From assembly GCA_934317215.1 (NCBI GenBank), contig CAKREH010000017.1:3067-67066 (forward strand): a stretch of 64,000 nt of DNA, read 5' to 3'. A model generated the notes under the pieces. It searched no databases, was not told the origin of the DNA, and saw only the letters and a program-made list of their open reading frames with translations. Positions 26,071-35,159 of this stretch are shown here, one piece after another. The stretch's first letter is position 1, and every line of letters starts with the position of its first letter. This stretch comes from an uncultured Roseburia sp. GTDB taxonomy: Bacteria; Bacillota; Clostridia; Lachnospirales; Lachnospiraceae. The position numbers and the translations under genes were made by a program.

Positions 26071-28974
26071 TTATTCTGCTGATGTTTCATTTACGGTCTG
26101 TACCGGTTCTTCTGCTGCATCTTTTTTATATTTCCTGATCGTAAGAACCTCTAAGAAGATCACCAGTGCTCCAAGGATGATATCGATCACGATTGCCAGG
26201 ATCTGCCAGTTCATCAGACCTGTCTTTAAGTTTTCAGGATCATATGCACGGCTGTTTACAACGGTATACATGATATTTTTGGATGCCTGACGCATTGCTT
26301 TTACACCTGTTGCGCTTGTGGTATCTGTCACATGGTTGGTTTCCGTATCGTATGCAACTAACATACAGTCTGTACCGCCGCGGATACCCATATCAGAATC
26401 CATGTATCCATATACACCGAAGTAATCCGTTAATACAAATCCACGGAAGCCCCACTCATCACGAAGTACGGTTGTCTGTAACGGATAGGTTCCGCCTGCC
26501 CACTGTGTACCGATATAGTTGAAGGAGGACATGACTGCCTTTGCTCCGCCTTCTTTGACTGCGATCTCAAAAGGTTTTAAGTAAATTTCACGGATTGCCT
26601 GTTCATTTGACCATGTACATAACATTCCGGTACGGTTAGTTTCCTGATCATTCAAAGCAAAATGTTTGATATACGCGTAAACACCATATTTTTCAGCACC
26701 GATCACTGCGTTTGCAGCCATTTCCCCGGAGAGAACTCCATCTTCTGAATAATACTCAAAATTGCGTCCTGCAAATGCATTTCTGTGTGTGTTCATTGCC
26801 GGTGCATACCATCCGGAAACATCCATCTCGTCTGCCATCTTACCGATGCTCTCACCGAAAGAAAGCGCAAGATCTTTGTTCCAGGTATTTGCGATCATAA
26901 CTGCGGACGGGAATCCGATGGAACCTGTTCCTGTAAAGTTGTTATTGATGGATGCAGGTCCGTCACAGTCAACAGTCATAACTTTTCCAACGCTGGATGC
27001 TGCAGATGTCTGATATCCACCAAGGGCGATCATCGTATCCATATCGGAAACTGTCAGCTGGTCAAGAAGTGTATCCCATTTTTCATCATCGTAGGAAAGA
27101 CCACGCATATCAGCAAGTGTCATTCCATTTTTCGCACCTGTCGTCGGCATTTCATCCGAATCATTGTTATAGTTTGCCGGATCATAGTTGCTGTTGTTTA
27201 AGAAATCAGCTTTCTCATCCTCTGCTAATGTAAAGTTTGTCGGAACTGCTGTTGCTGTTGCATAGTTTGCAAATCCATCTGCTCTTGAGAGATATGTTAC
27301 ATCTCCTTGTGCATATGCAAACTGATTGGTTGCAGCTGTATCATCCGTAGAACGTGCATTGTTTTCATCATATACAACGGTATCTGCGACACTTACGGTC
27401 TTAGATTCGATTGCATTGTGTGAATCAGCATTGATGGAAATTTCATAATCGCCAGCCTCTAATACATAACATCCATTGCCGTAAGTATCATAGGAAGCCA
27501 TATCTTCTTCTGCAAAACTTACCGTGATCGTCTGGGACTCACCCGGCTGTAACACATCTGTTTTGGCAAAATCGATCAGATTTGCAGATGCTTTTTCAAT
27601 TCCACCATTTGTATATGGCGGGTTGTAGTATACCTCTACCACATCTTTTCCTGCAGTAGTTCCATTGTTTGTTACTGTTACATCAAAGGATACCTGACCG
27701 TCTGCTACGGTGATATCTCCCATTTTCTGTTCAAAATCTGTGTAGGAAAGTCCGTATCCAAACGGGAACTGAACGGTCTTATCATAGTCGATCAGACCTT
27801 CCACTGCTGCTGTCTCATAGAAACGATAGCCAACATAAATGCCTTCTACATAGTTGACAAAAGATGGAATTGTTGCTTCCTCTTCGCCTGTTCCAAAGTT
27901 TTTGGATGTAGCGGCAAATTCATCCATATTGTCATACAGGAAGTTTCCAAAGTTGTTATAAGTCGGTGTTGCTGTCAGATCATATACAAATGTATCACTT
28001 GTTTTTCCGGATGGATTTACCGTACCGGCTACGACTGCACCAAGAGACTCAAATCCGGACTGGCCTGTTCCAGGACACCAGATCGCACCCCTGATCTGTT
28101 TGTAATCATTTAAAAATCCAAGTTCCATGGTGTTTGCACCGTTATATACGACAACAACGTTGTCAAAGTTGGAACAAACAAGATCTAACATATCTTTTTC
28201 TGTCTGGCTTAACTGTAAGTAATGCTCACCAGCTTCAAAATCTTTGTAGTTTTCGGAGTTATCTGTGTAAGTTACCTTGCTTACATCGGTTGGAAGGTCT
28301 GCTCCCTCACCACCAACACGGGTGATCACAACCATTGCCGTATCAGAAAATTCTTTTGCATTGTTGATCAGCTCATCGCTGTAAGAATCTGCTGTCGGTT
28401 CCGGCAATGTCCAGTCCTGCGCCCACATACCAACTTCCGGTCTGTCCTCACGGTATGCTTTATAAAAATCGGTCAGTTCTGTGTTGATCTTGTATCCGGC
28501 ATCCTCAAGACCACCGAGAAGTGTTGTTGTCTCGTATGCATCCGATAATGCTCCGGATCCGGTACCACCATAACAAGGATTGGTGGATGCCCATCCAAAC
28601 ACGTTGATATTCTGTGTGTTTGTAAGTGGCAGGATATTGTCTTCATTTTTTAATAAAACAATACCTTCGTCCGCGATATCCTCACAGAGTGCTGTTGCCT
28701 CATTTGAGGTCTCCTCTGTGATCGTACCATTTCCCATTGCAAGTGAGATCATACTTGACATCGGGATAAAGCAGATCAGGTTGATAATCACAACTGCTGC
28801 CATAAGGAATGCAATCCATGCTTCCTTTCTCACCAGTTTCTTTACCGGTTTCTTCAATTTCATGCATGCCACAGTTACAATAATTGCGATTGCCAGTGCA
28901 ATGCCAAGCGCAATCAGGTATGGCTTACAGGAATTGAGAACGTTGATCACGTCATCCATGTTAATTGCTAACAT
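26071..28974 (-). CDS. Membrane-tethered GH3 glycosidase with swapped domain order
   Basis: 967 aa. Two N-terminal TM helices (about 17-38 and 50-80) come first. Next is the normally C-terminal GH3 (alpha/beta)6 sandwich domain (about 95-420, DIADEGIVLLKNEDNILPL). A fibronectin-III-like domain (about 430-520) follows. Only then comes the (beta/alpha)8 catalytic barrel (about 640-905), and a final TM helix lies at about 930-955. The nucleophile Asp in FVLTDYFGVYGYM is residue 850. Swapped GH3 order is known from a few rumen Firmicute beta-glucosidases, and anchoring at both ends puts the enzyme on the outer face. Likely a beta-glucosidase or related activity. Its ribosome site lies within a hairpin repeat (28982-29049). 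Confidence 0.9.
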   Translation of the reverse strand: MLAINMDDVINVLNSCKPYLIALGIALAIAIIVTVACMKLKKPVKKLVRKEAWIAFLMAAVVIINLICFIPMSSMISLAMGNGTITEETSNEATALCEDIADEGIVLLKNEDNILPLTNTQNINVFGWASTNPCYGGTGSGALSDAYETTTLLGGLEDAGYKINTELTDFYKAYREDRPEVGMWAQDWTLPEPTADSYSDELINNAKEFSDTAMVVITRVGGEGADLPTDVSKVTYTDNSENYKDFEAGEHYLQLSQTEKDMLDLVCSNFDNVVVVYNGANTMELGFLNDYKQIRGAIWCPGTGQSGFESLGAVVAGTVNPSGKTSDTFVYDLTATPTYNNFGNFLYDNMDEFAATSKNFGTGEEEATIPSFVNYVEGIYVGYRFYETAAVEGLIDYDKTVQFPFGYGLSYTDFEQKMGDITVADGQVSFDVTVTNNGTTAGKDVVEVYYNPPYTNGGIEKASANLIDFAKTDVLQPGESQTITVSFAEEDMASYDTYGNGCYVLEAGDYEISINADSHNAIESKTVSVADTVVYDENNARSTDDTAATNQFAYAQGDVTYLSRADGFANYATATAVPTNFTLAEDEKADFLNNSNYDPANYNNDSDEMPTTGAKNGMTLADMRGLSYDDEKWDTLLDQLTVSDMDTMIALGGYQTSAASSVGKVMTVDCDGPASINNNFTGTGSIGFPSAVMIANTWNKDLALSFGESIGKMADEMDVSGWYAPAMNTHRNAFAGRNFEYYSEDGVLSGEMAANAVIGAEKYGVYAYIKHFALNDQETNRTGMLCTWSNEQAIREIYLKPFEIAVKEGGAKAVMSSFNYIGTQWAGGTYPLQTTVLRDEWGFRGFVLTDYFGVYGYMDSDMGIRGGTDCMLVAYDTETNHVTDTTSATGVKAMRQASKNIMYTVVNSRAYDPENLKTGLMNWQILAIVIDIILGALVIFLEVLTIRKYKKDAAEEPVQTVNETSAE

Positions 28975-28981
28975 TTCTAAA

Positions 28982-29049
28982 TCCTCCCTTGTTTTCCGAA
29001 GGAAAATGCGAGTCTGCTGACGAGCAGAGGATTTTCCTCCCTTGTTTTC
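28982..29049. repeat. Hairpin repeat carrying the ribosome-binding site, copy 2
   Basis: Near-identical to 16406-16472. TCCTCCCTTGTTTTC occurs at both ends, and a hairpin with TCTGCT/AGCAGA tip arms lies between GGAAAAT/ATTTTCC arms. Confidence 0.8.
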
Positions 29050-29170
29050 TTTATCCGTTTCGGATCTTGTAACTGTATCCTACCACACCACACATCCTTT
29101 GGTAAAAATCTTCACAATCTGCACTTTTTTTGCATAAACTGTTTTGCATGTTGGAAGTTTTGGACAAAAT

Positions 29171-29212
29171 AAACGCCATATTTTTATGCATTGTACACAA
29201 AACATGGCATTT
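29171..29212 (-). terminator. Probable terminator after the AAA-ATPase gene
   Basis: AAACGCCATA... and ...ATGGCATTT form an imperfect stem downstream of the gene ending at 29239. Confidence 0.5.
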
Positions 29213-29238
29213 ACTATCATCTTAATTACAATTCTAAA

Positions 29239-30927
29239 TTATTTTCCAATCAATACTTTCTTTCCCTCAAAAGCAAATCCGTAGTGTCTGATCTTCTCTT
29301 TTGGGATTCCTGCTGCAGTCAGTCCGGCGTCATAATTTTTTTCCCTGATCTGTTTTAAAGCGGCCTGCACCGTATCTTCTAATGTTTCTTCTTCATCTGC
29401 CTCATGGACTTTAAATTCCATCACGATTGCATTGTTTTTCTGGTCATGTGGAACCAGCATGATATCATATCTGCCGTAGCCGCTCTCCCTGTTTGACCGC
29501 ACATCATAAGAATCCCGCAGTTCCACTAAAAGTCCCAATACAAATCCGTGATAAAAACGCTCCGGCTGCGATCTTTTCGATGGATGGTTTCCGGTATCAA
29601 AGCTGCTGAAAGTTGTGAGTGCAATGTCGTTCATATAAATATTCATCTCTTTTAAGTTCCCTTTTAATAATGCCTCTATGAACTCATTATAGTTCGACAT
29701 GGAATCATCAAACCAGCCTTTAAACATGTTAGAAAACATACTGTAAGTTTCCAGATTCGTGATACGAAGATGATACCACGGTTCTAACAGCATACCTCGA
29801 TATTCCACCTCTTCTGCTTTCAGGTAGCCCCCTGCAAGCAGCAGGCTCCAGATCGCATTTTTACTTTTATCAAGCTGGTTAAACACAATCTGTTCGTCAA
29901 ATGTTACCACGATTTCTCTTTCCTGCAAAAGTTCCTCCATCCGTGTTTTAATGTCTGCCGATGCCGTCCGGATCAGTTTATTTACCAGACCGTTAGAACT
30001 TGTTGATGCCCAGTACGGACGAAACTGTTTTTTGTCCAGAAAATTAGTGATCGACCACGGATTATAGATATCTTTATGCGTGCCGAAGGTAAATCCATCA
30101 TACCATTTTTTTACCATCTCTTTCTGATCTGTCAGCTGATATTCCGCGAGAGCATCAAACACCTCTGTCTCAGTAAATCCAAAACAGGTGGCATACTCTT
30201 TGGAAGTGGTCGTCACAACATTGAGATTATTGAGATCAGAAAAAATAGATTCTTTTGAAACCCTTGTGATTCCTGTCATGATCCCGCGCTCCATGTAAGG
30301 ATTGGTCTTGAAACTGGAATTAAAAAGACTGCGGATAAATGCGGTAAACTCATCCCAGTATCCGTGAATATATGCTTCCTGCATCGGAGTGTCATATTCA
30401 TCCAGCAGGATGATGGCTTTTTTCCCATAATATCTGTATAGGATACCTGCTAAATTTTTTAATGAATCCTGTGCGGTCACATCACCCATAGTTTCACTCA
30501 CAGACCGTAACTGTCTTTTTTCCGTTTCCGAAATATTTTCTGCCTCATTCAGATACGCATGCTGCATATATGTTTCTTCAATAATATTTTTTATTTTTCG
30601 TACGGCATCCTCATAATTTGTCTGTTTCACATCCGCAAAACTTAAAAAGATGACCGGATAGGTTCCCTGGAGTTTTCTGTATTTTTCCTCTTTCCACACT
30701 GACAGACCTTCAAACAGATCGGATCTTCCTGCATACTGGTTTGAAAAAAAACAGTTTACCATACTCATATTGAGGGTTTTCCCAAAACGCCTTGGACGGG
30801 TGATCAATGTCATCACATCCGCTGATTCCCACCATTCCCGGATAAAATCAGACTTATCTATATAAAAACTGTTTTCTTCACGGATACTTTCAAATCCCTG
30901 GTTACCAATACTGATGCACGGTGCCAT
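29239..30927 (-). CDS. AAA-ATPase/PD-(D/E)XK nuclease-like protein, copy 1
   Basis: 562 aa. The AAA-ATPase-like N-terminal domain (PF09820 type) has YIDKSDFIREWW, the degenerate P-loop region LITRPRRFGKTLNMSM and the Walker B IILLDEYDTPMQEAY. The C-terminal PDDEXK_9-type domain (about 440-560) has GYGRYDIMLVPHDQKNNAIVMEFKV, giving the D...ExK pattern. The cellular role is not established; it is a widespread gut Firmicute/Bacteroidetes family often found in several copies. AAGGAAAG precedes the ATG. A second, clearly diverged member lies at 52714-54408. Confidence 0.88.
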   Translation of the reverse strand: MAPCISIGNQGFESIREENSFYIDKSDFIREWWESADVMTLITRPRRFGKTLNMSMVNCFFSNQYAGRSDLFEGLSVWKEEKYRKLQGTYPVIFLSFADVKQTNYEDAVRKIKNIIEETYMQHAYLNEAENISETEKRQLRSVSETMGDVTAQDSLKNLAGILYRYYGKKAIILLDEYDTPMQEAYIHGYWDEFTAFIRSLFNSSFKTNPYMERGIMTGITRVSKESIFSDLNNLNVVTTTSKEYATCFGFTETEVFDALAEYQLTDQKEMVKKWYDGFTFGTHKDIYNPWSITNFLDKKQFRPYWASTSSNGLVNKLIRTASADIKTRMEELLQEREIVVTFDEQIVFNQLDKSKNAIWSLLLAGGYLKAEEVEYRGMLLEPWYHLRITNLETYSMFSNMFKGWFDDSMSNYNEFIEALLKGNLKEMNIYMNDIALTTFSSFDTGNHPSKRSQPERFYHGFVLGLLVELRDSYDVRSNRESGYGRYDIMLVPHDQKNNAIVMEFKVHEADEEETLEDTVQAALKQIREKNYDAGLTAAGIPKEKIRHYGFAFEGKKVLIGK

Positions 30928-31042
30928 ATCTTTCCTTCCCCCAGTTCAGTTTTAAAATTATATTCTCTTTTCCAATTATATAAAACCGGACTCTTTTCTT
31001 CAAGGAATATCTGTCTTTAACAATATACAATATTTTATTCTT

Positions 31043-32329
31043 TTACCTGTTTAATGCTTCACAGACACAATTCTCTATGTACTCCATGCCAAGCTCTGTA
31101 TTTAATGTGATATCGAAATTTGCTGCGGCACCCCAGATTCTTCCGGTATAATAGCGGTAATTGTCAGCACGTCTCTTATCTTCCCGCTGGATTCTCTGCT
31201 TTGCTTCTTTTTCAGACAGATTTAAGCGCTTCATCACGCGTTTTACCCTGCTCTCTATCGGTGCAGAAAAATAGATTTTCAGGCAGTCCGTGCGGTTTCT
31301 TAAAATATAATCCGAACATCTTCCGACAATCACACAGTTTCCTTTCTGTGCTAATTCTTCTATGACTTTCTTTTCCGCCTCAAATATCTGGTCTTTCGGT
31401 GCTTCCTCATTGGTCTGTGCATACATATAGACCTGACTGACCAGATCATATAACAGACTGTTTGTCATGGATTCTTCTTTTTTACTGATAAAATCCTGTG
31501 TATATCCGGTCGTCCCTGCAGCCATTTTTATAATCTCCTGATCATAAAAAGAAAATCCAAGTTTCTCTGCAAGTGCCATTCCGATATCATGTCCGCCGCT
31601 TCCATACTGTCTTCCGATGACAATAATATTTTTCCGGTACTGCTTTCCACCGTTCTGTATTTTTTCTGAAACCTCTCTCTTAGTTTCATATTCTTCCGGA
31701 AACAGCACCGGCTTTATAAATTCCAGCTTCTTTCCAAGAACCCTGGCGATAAATCCGACCAACAGCGCAGCAATGATCGTACCTTCACGCACTCCGTTTA
31801 ACTGACCGGAAAACAAAAATGACAACGCAGCCGCGATCACTGCCATCGATGTATCGAAAATAATTTTCGTCGTTCCGAAATTTGTTTTCCAGGTCTGCAC
31901 GATCGCACGGACAAAGGATTCTCCCGGCAGCATGACAACATCTGCAAGTACCTCTAAATAAACGCCAAATCCCAAGATCGCACATCCCACAAGCAGTGCG
32001 ATCACTTTTACAAGATAATTCTTCGGATCGACCCAGAAAAACAGATACATGGTCAGATCGATAAAATATCCAAATGCAATGGATACAGGAATCTGTAAAA
32101 TATTTTCCAGTTTAAAATTTTTCCGTAAGATCAGTATCTGCAGTAAAATAAGGAAAATACTGAAAAAGATCGTGAAATTGCCAAGTGTAAATTTAAAATT
32201 AAGGCTTAATACATACGGAATCGAAGAGATCGGGGATGTTCCAAGACTTGCCTTTGTGATCAGACTTACACCAAGTGCATTGATAAACAATCCCACCAAA
32301 AATAAAAGATATCTTTTTAACTTATTCAT
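31043..32329 (-). CDS. YczE-type membrane protein fused to cytidylate kinase-like domain
   Basis: 428 aa. Residues 1-210 form a five-helix YczE/YyaS-type membrane domain (MNKLKRYLLFLVGLFINALGVSLITKASLGTSPISSIPYVLS). Residues 233-428 are a cytidylate kinase-like P-loop domain (IIVIGRQYGSGGHDIGMALAEKLGF, VIVGRCSDYIL, and an Arg-rich lid near RIQREDKRRADNYRYYTG). The kinase half looks intact, and the natural substrate is unknown. The start lies inside the end of the MarR gene (8-nt overlap), so the pair is one translation-coupled operon. It could couple membrane transport to phosphorylation of the incoming molecule, which is inference. Confidence 0.88.
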   Translation of the reverse strand: MNKLKRYLLFLVGLFINALGVSLITKASLGTSPISSIPYVLSLNFKFTLGNFTIFFSIFLILLQILILRKNFKLENILQIPVSIAFGYFIDLTMYLFFWVDPKNYLVKVIALLVGCAILGFGVYLEVLADVVMLPGESFVRAIVQTWKTNFGTTKIIFDTSMAVIAAALSFLFSGQLNGVREGTIIAALLVGFIARVLGKKLEFIKPVLFPEEYETKREVSEKIQNGGKQYRKNIIVIGRQYGSGGHDIGMALAEKLGFSFYDQEIIKMAAGTTGYTQDFISKKEESMTNSLLYDLVSQVYMYAQTNEEAPKDQIFEAEKKVIEELAQKGNCVIVGRCSDYILRNRTDCLKIYFSAPIESRVKRVMKRLNLSEKEAKQRIQREDKRRADNYRYYTGRIWGAAANFDITLNTELGMEYIENCVCEALNR

Positions 32330-32765
32330 TTTTTGTCCCTTCTTCCTCTGTCAGCATCAGATTTTTAAATATTTTTCTGCTGAATGTAAGATAGGCATCA
32401 AATTCCTCTTCCGTGATTCCTTTTAACGCCTGCTTTTCAATTTCCAGAAAAGATTCTTCCACCAGCTTCTGGCTTTTCCATCCCTCTTTTGTCAGATAAA
32501 TATGAAATGTGCGTCTGTTTCCATTTAACATCCGCCGTTCGATCAGACCTTTTTCCTCCATGCGGTTTAAAATCGAAGTCAGTGAACCCGCCTCTAAAAA
32601 ACAATTTCTGGCGATTTCCTTCTGACTGCTGCCGTCGTGATCTTTCAGATAATCAAGAACCTTTGGCTGCCCGATCGTCAGTCCGGTGTTTTTCAGCCGT
32701 TCTAACAATCCCCGCTGCACAAGCATCTGGTTCGCCATGATCAAATAATGCAGTGAATCCTCCAT
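32322..32765 (-). CDS. MarR-family transcriptional regulator
   Basis: 147 aa with a central winged helix. LKDHDGSSQKEIARNCFLEAGSLTSILNRMEEKGLIERR is the recognition region, followed by the wing MLNGNRRTFHIYLTKEG. GGAGG precedes the ATG. It overlaps the YczE-kinase fusion and is preceded by a long palindrome, so it most likely represses its own operon until a ligand binds. Confidence 0.92.
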   Translation of the reverse strand: MEDSLHYLIMANQMLVQRGLLERLKNTGLTIGQPKVLDYLKDHDGSSQKEIARNCFLEAGSLTSILNRMEEKGLIERRMLNGNRRTFHIYLTKEGWKSQKLVEESFLEIEKQALKGITEEEFDAYLTFSRKIFKNLMLTEEEGTKNE

Positions 32766-32787
32766 TGTCTTTCCTCCAAAAAAAGAA

Positions 32788-32837
32788 ATAGTTATAATTC
32801 AAATGTTTATATTTCAAACATTTAGAATTATAACTAT
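32788..32837. promoter_or_regulatory. 50-bp palindromic MarR operator/promoter
   Basis: Left arm 32788-32808 and right arm 32816-32837 are inverted copies of about 21 bases with one extra base on the right. TATAAT-like elements lie in both arms and TTGAAA (minus strand) at the centre, so bound regulator would cover the promoter. Confidence 0.8.
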
Positions 32838-32990
32838 CTACCATTGCTATGTCAAGGTCAGCAGAATACTCTATGTTTTTTAACTCAACTAGAACTCAAT
32901 ATAAAAAACAAAATGGAGCTAACACTTCACGAAGTTCAATTCGAAAAAGTGACAGCCCCTACGTTTATACAATATATTTACTCTACCTAT

Positions 32991-33812
32991 TTACTTTTCA
33001 TATAAGAACTCTTCCGGCAGCGTTACATTAAAATCTTTTGCAAGATGACGGAAGTTATCCGGTGTGATTGTCTGAAGCTTATCCGGTCTCATGGCAAGCA
33101 TTTTTACCAAAATTTCGGCGGATTTTTCCGCGGTATGCATCAGACCAAAGGTCAGGTCAAAATCTTCCCCTGCCGCAAACATACCATGATGTGCCCAGAT
33201 CGCAAGATCATATTTTTTCATCAGTTCACTGGTTGCAACAGCAATCTCCCTGCCGCCCGGCACCATCCAGGGAACCACACCAATGCCTGCTGGAAATACG
33301 ACCGGACATTCCGTTGCCATCTCCCAGAGTTCTCTTGTAAAGACTTTATCTTCCAGTGGAAGAACAAATGTTAAAGCAATAATGTTTGTGGTGTGTGCAT
33401 GGTATACAACACGGTATTTCGGGTTCTGCAACTTCTTCACTTCCAGATTCATCAGATGACTTGGAAGTTCTGATGTTGGTCTTCCACCGTTTACCAGTCC
33501 CCAGACGATACGGTAATTTTCTCCCTTCTCATCCAGTTCGATCATACAGAAAGAATCTTCCGGTTTAATGATGACGTTACGGAAATATTTTCCACTTCCT
33601 GTCACAAGAAAATATTCTCCTGCCAGTTTTGGAACAGAAATTCCGATCGGCTGCCACTCTTTTGCAGCAAAGTTTTCTTTTACAGATTCCACCTCTTCCG
33701 GTTTTACACGATAGGACAGATTTCCGCCATTCCTTTCATGCCATCCCTGTTCCCATCCATCATTCGCCATACGGATAAATCCCTTTACAAATTCTGCATC
33801 TAAAAATTTCAT
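32991..33812 (-). CDS. rhaD: Rhamnulose-1-phosphate aldolase
   Basis: 273 aa, class II (zinc) aldolase/epimerase family, matching the length of characterised RhaD. It cleaves L-rhamnulose-1-phosphate to dihydroxyacetone phosphate and L-lactaldehyde. HERNGGNLSYRV, the metal-binding YHAHTTN and AIWAHHGMFAAGEDFDLTFG are present. ATG 33812 follows a GAGAGGAAG site. It is the last gene of rhaB-rhaA-rhaD, separated from rhaA by about 80 bases. No aldehyde reductase for lactaldehyde lies in the window. Confidence 0.95.
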   Translation of the reverse strand: MKFLDAEFVKGFIRMANDGWEQGWHERNGGNLSYRVKPEEVESVKENFAAKEWQPIGISVPKLAGEYFLVTGSGKYFRNVIIKPEDSFCMIELDEKGENYRIVWGLVNGGRPTSELPSHLMNLEVKKLQNPKYRVVYHAHTTNIIALTFVLPLEDKVFTRELWEMATECPVVFPAGIGVVPWMVPGGREIAVATSELMKKYDLAIWAHHGMFAAGEDFDLTFGLMHTAEKSAEILVKMLAMRPDKLQTITPDNFRHLAKDFNVTLPEEFLYEK

Positions 33813-33892
33813 GTTTATCTTCCTCTCCTCTACAATTTTCAGGTATTCAATCATCCCTGTCTGCTTTCTTTTATTTCATATTATATTTTGTG

Positions 33893-35143
33893 CTATGCTC
33901 TGTCTGCCAGCACCTCACTCTCATATTTTTCAATCTCATCATAAAAATGAAAATCATCACACACATTTTCCCTACGGCAGTACTCCTCCCAGATTTCTCC
34001 GATTGGAAGCATTTTTACAGCTTCATTCATTACCATAAGCTTACTCATCTGATTGGTATCCTGAAGTTCTTTTAACATTTCATTCGGAGTACAAAGTGCC
34101 ATCAAAAGTGCCTTCTGCCAGCTTCGAAAACCGGTTGCAAGTGCCGAGACACGGTTAATGCTCGCATCAAAATAATCCAATGCCATATAAACACGGTCTA
34201 ATGCATGATTTCTCACGATCTCTTTTGCCATTTCTTTTGTCTCATCATCCAAGATCAACACATGATCGGAATCCCAGCGCACACCTCTTGTAATATGAAG
34301 TGCAAATTCCGGATAAAAACAGAGCATTGCAGGGATCTTATCAGATACATACTCTAGCGGATGATAATGTCCATTATCCATTAATGGCATACAGCCATCA
34401 TGCAGTGCCGCAAAGCTTAATGTAAATTCTGCTGAGCCTACGGTGTAAGACTCCACACCGATTCCAAACACTTTTGATTCCACACATGGTTTCACAAGAT
34501 TTTTGTCATATGGCTCTGATAAAATCTGTTCAATTGAATCTTTATAGCGGAGGCGCGGTCCTATACGGTCTGCCGGGACATCCTTAAATCCATCTCCTGT
34601 CCAGATATTCATCACACATGACATACCTGTCTCTTTTGCAAAATATTCAGAAATACGGATACACGCTTTCCCATGATTGATCCAGAACTTTCTTGTTTCC
34701 TCATCCGGACTTGATAAAGTAAGCCCATCCTTTACTTTTTCATGCGAGAAAAATGTCGGGTTAAAATCAATACCCATATTGTGTTTTTTTGCAAATTCTA
34801 CCCATTTTTTAAAATGCTTTGGCTCCAATGCATCACGATCGGCAAATTCTCCCGGTTCAAAAATGGCATAAGACGCATGAAGATTTAACTTTGCAGTTCC
34901 CGGCATCAGTTTCATAGCCTCTTCCATATCTGCCATAAGCTGCTCCGGCGTTTTTGCACGTCCCATATAATTTCCGGTTGTCTGGATTCCTCCGGTCAGA
35001 CCTCCATCATTGTCAAACCCGATCACATCATCAAGCTGCCAGCAGTGCAGTGATACCGGAACCTTTTTCAATATCTCAATTGCCTGATCTGTATCCACAC
35101 CTAATGCTGCATATTTTGCTTTTGCTGCTTCGTAACCTGTCAT
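33893..35143 (-). CDS. rhaA: L-rhamnose isomerase
   Basis: 416 aa, the family length. It converts L-rhamnose to L-rhamnulose in the cytoplasm with divalent metal. VSLHCWQLDDVIGF near the start, KLNLHASYA, the metal-site region HEKVKDGLTL and DNGHYHP are family hallmarks. Its start is 16 bases after the rhaB stop. Confidence 0.97.
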   Translation of the reverse strand: MTGYEAAKAKYAALGVDTDQAIEILKKVPVSLHCWQLDDVIGFDNDGGLTGGIQTTGNYMGRAKTPEQLMADMEEAMKLMPGTAKLNLHASYAIFEPGEFADRDALEPKHFKKWVEFAKKHNMGIDFNPTFFSHEKVKDGLTLSSPDEETRKFWINHGKACIRISEYFAKETGMSCVMNIWTGDGFKDVPADRIGPRLRYKDSIEQILSEPYDKNLVKPCVESKVFGIGVESYTVGSAEFTLSFAALHDGCMPLMDNGHYHPLEYVSDKIPAMLCFYPEFALHITRGVRWDSDHVLILDDETKEMAKEIVRNHALDRVYMALDYFDASINRVSALATGFRSWQKALLMALCTPNEMLKELQDTNQMSKLMVMNEAVKMLPIGEIWEEYCRRENVCDDFHFYDEIEKYESEVLADRA

Positions 35144-35159
35144 ATTTTACTTTTCCTTT

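Noticed and set aside
32890..32990. Short inverted repeats (for example CTTCACGAAG) after rhaD
   Set aside because: Stems are too short and lack a T-run, so no terminator is claimed.
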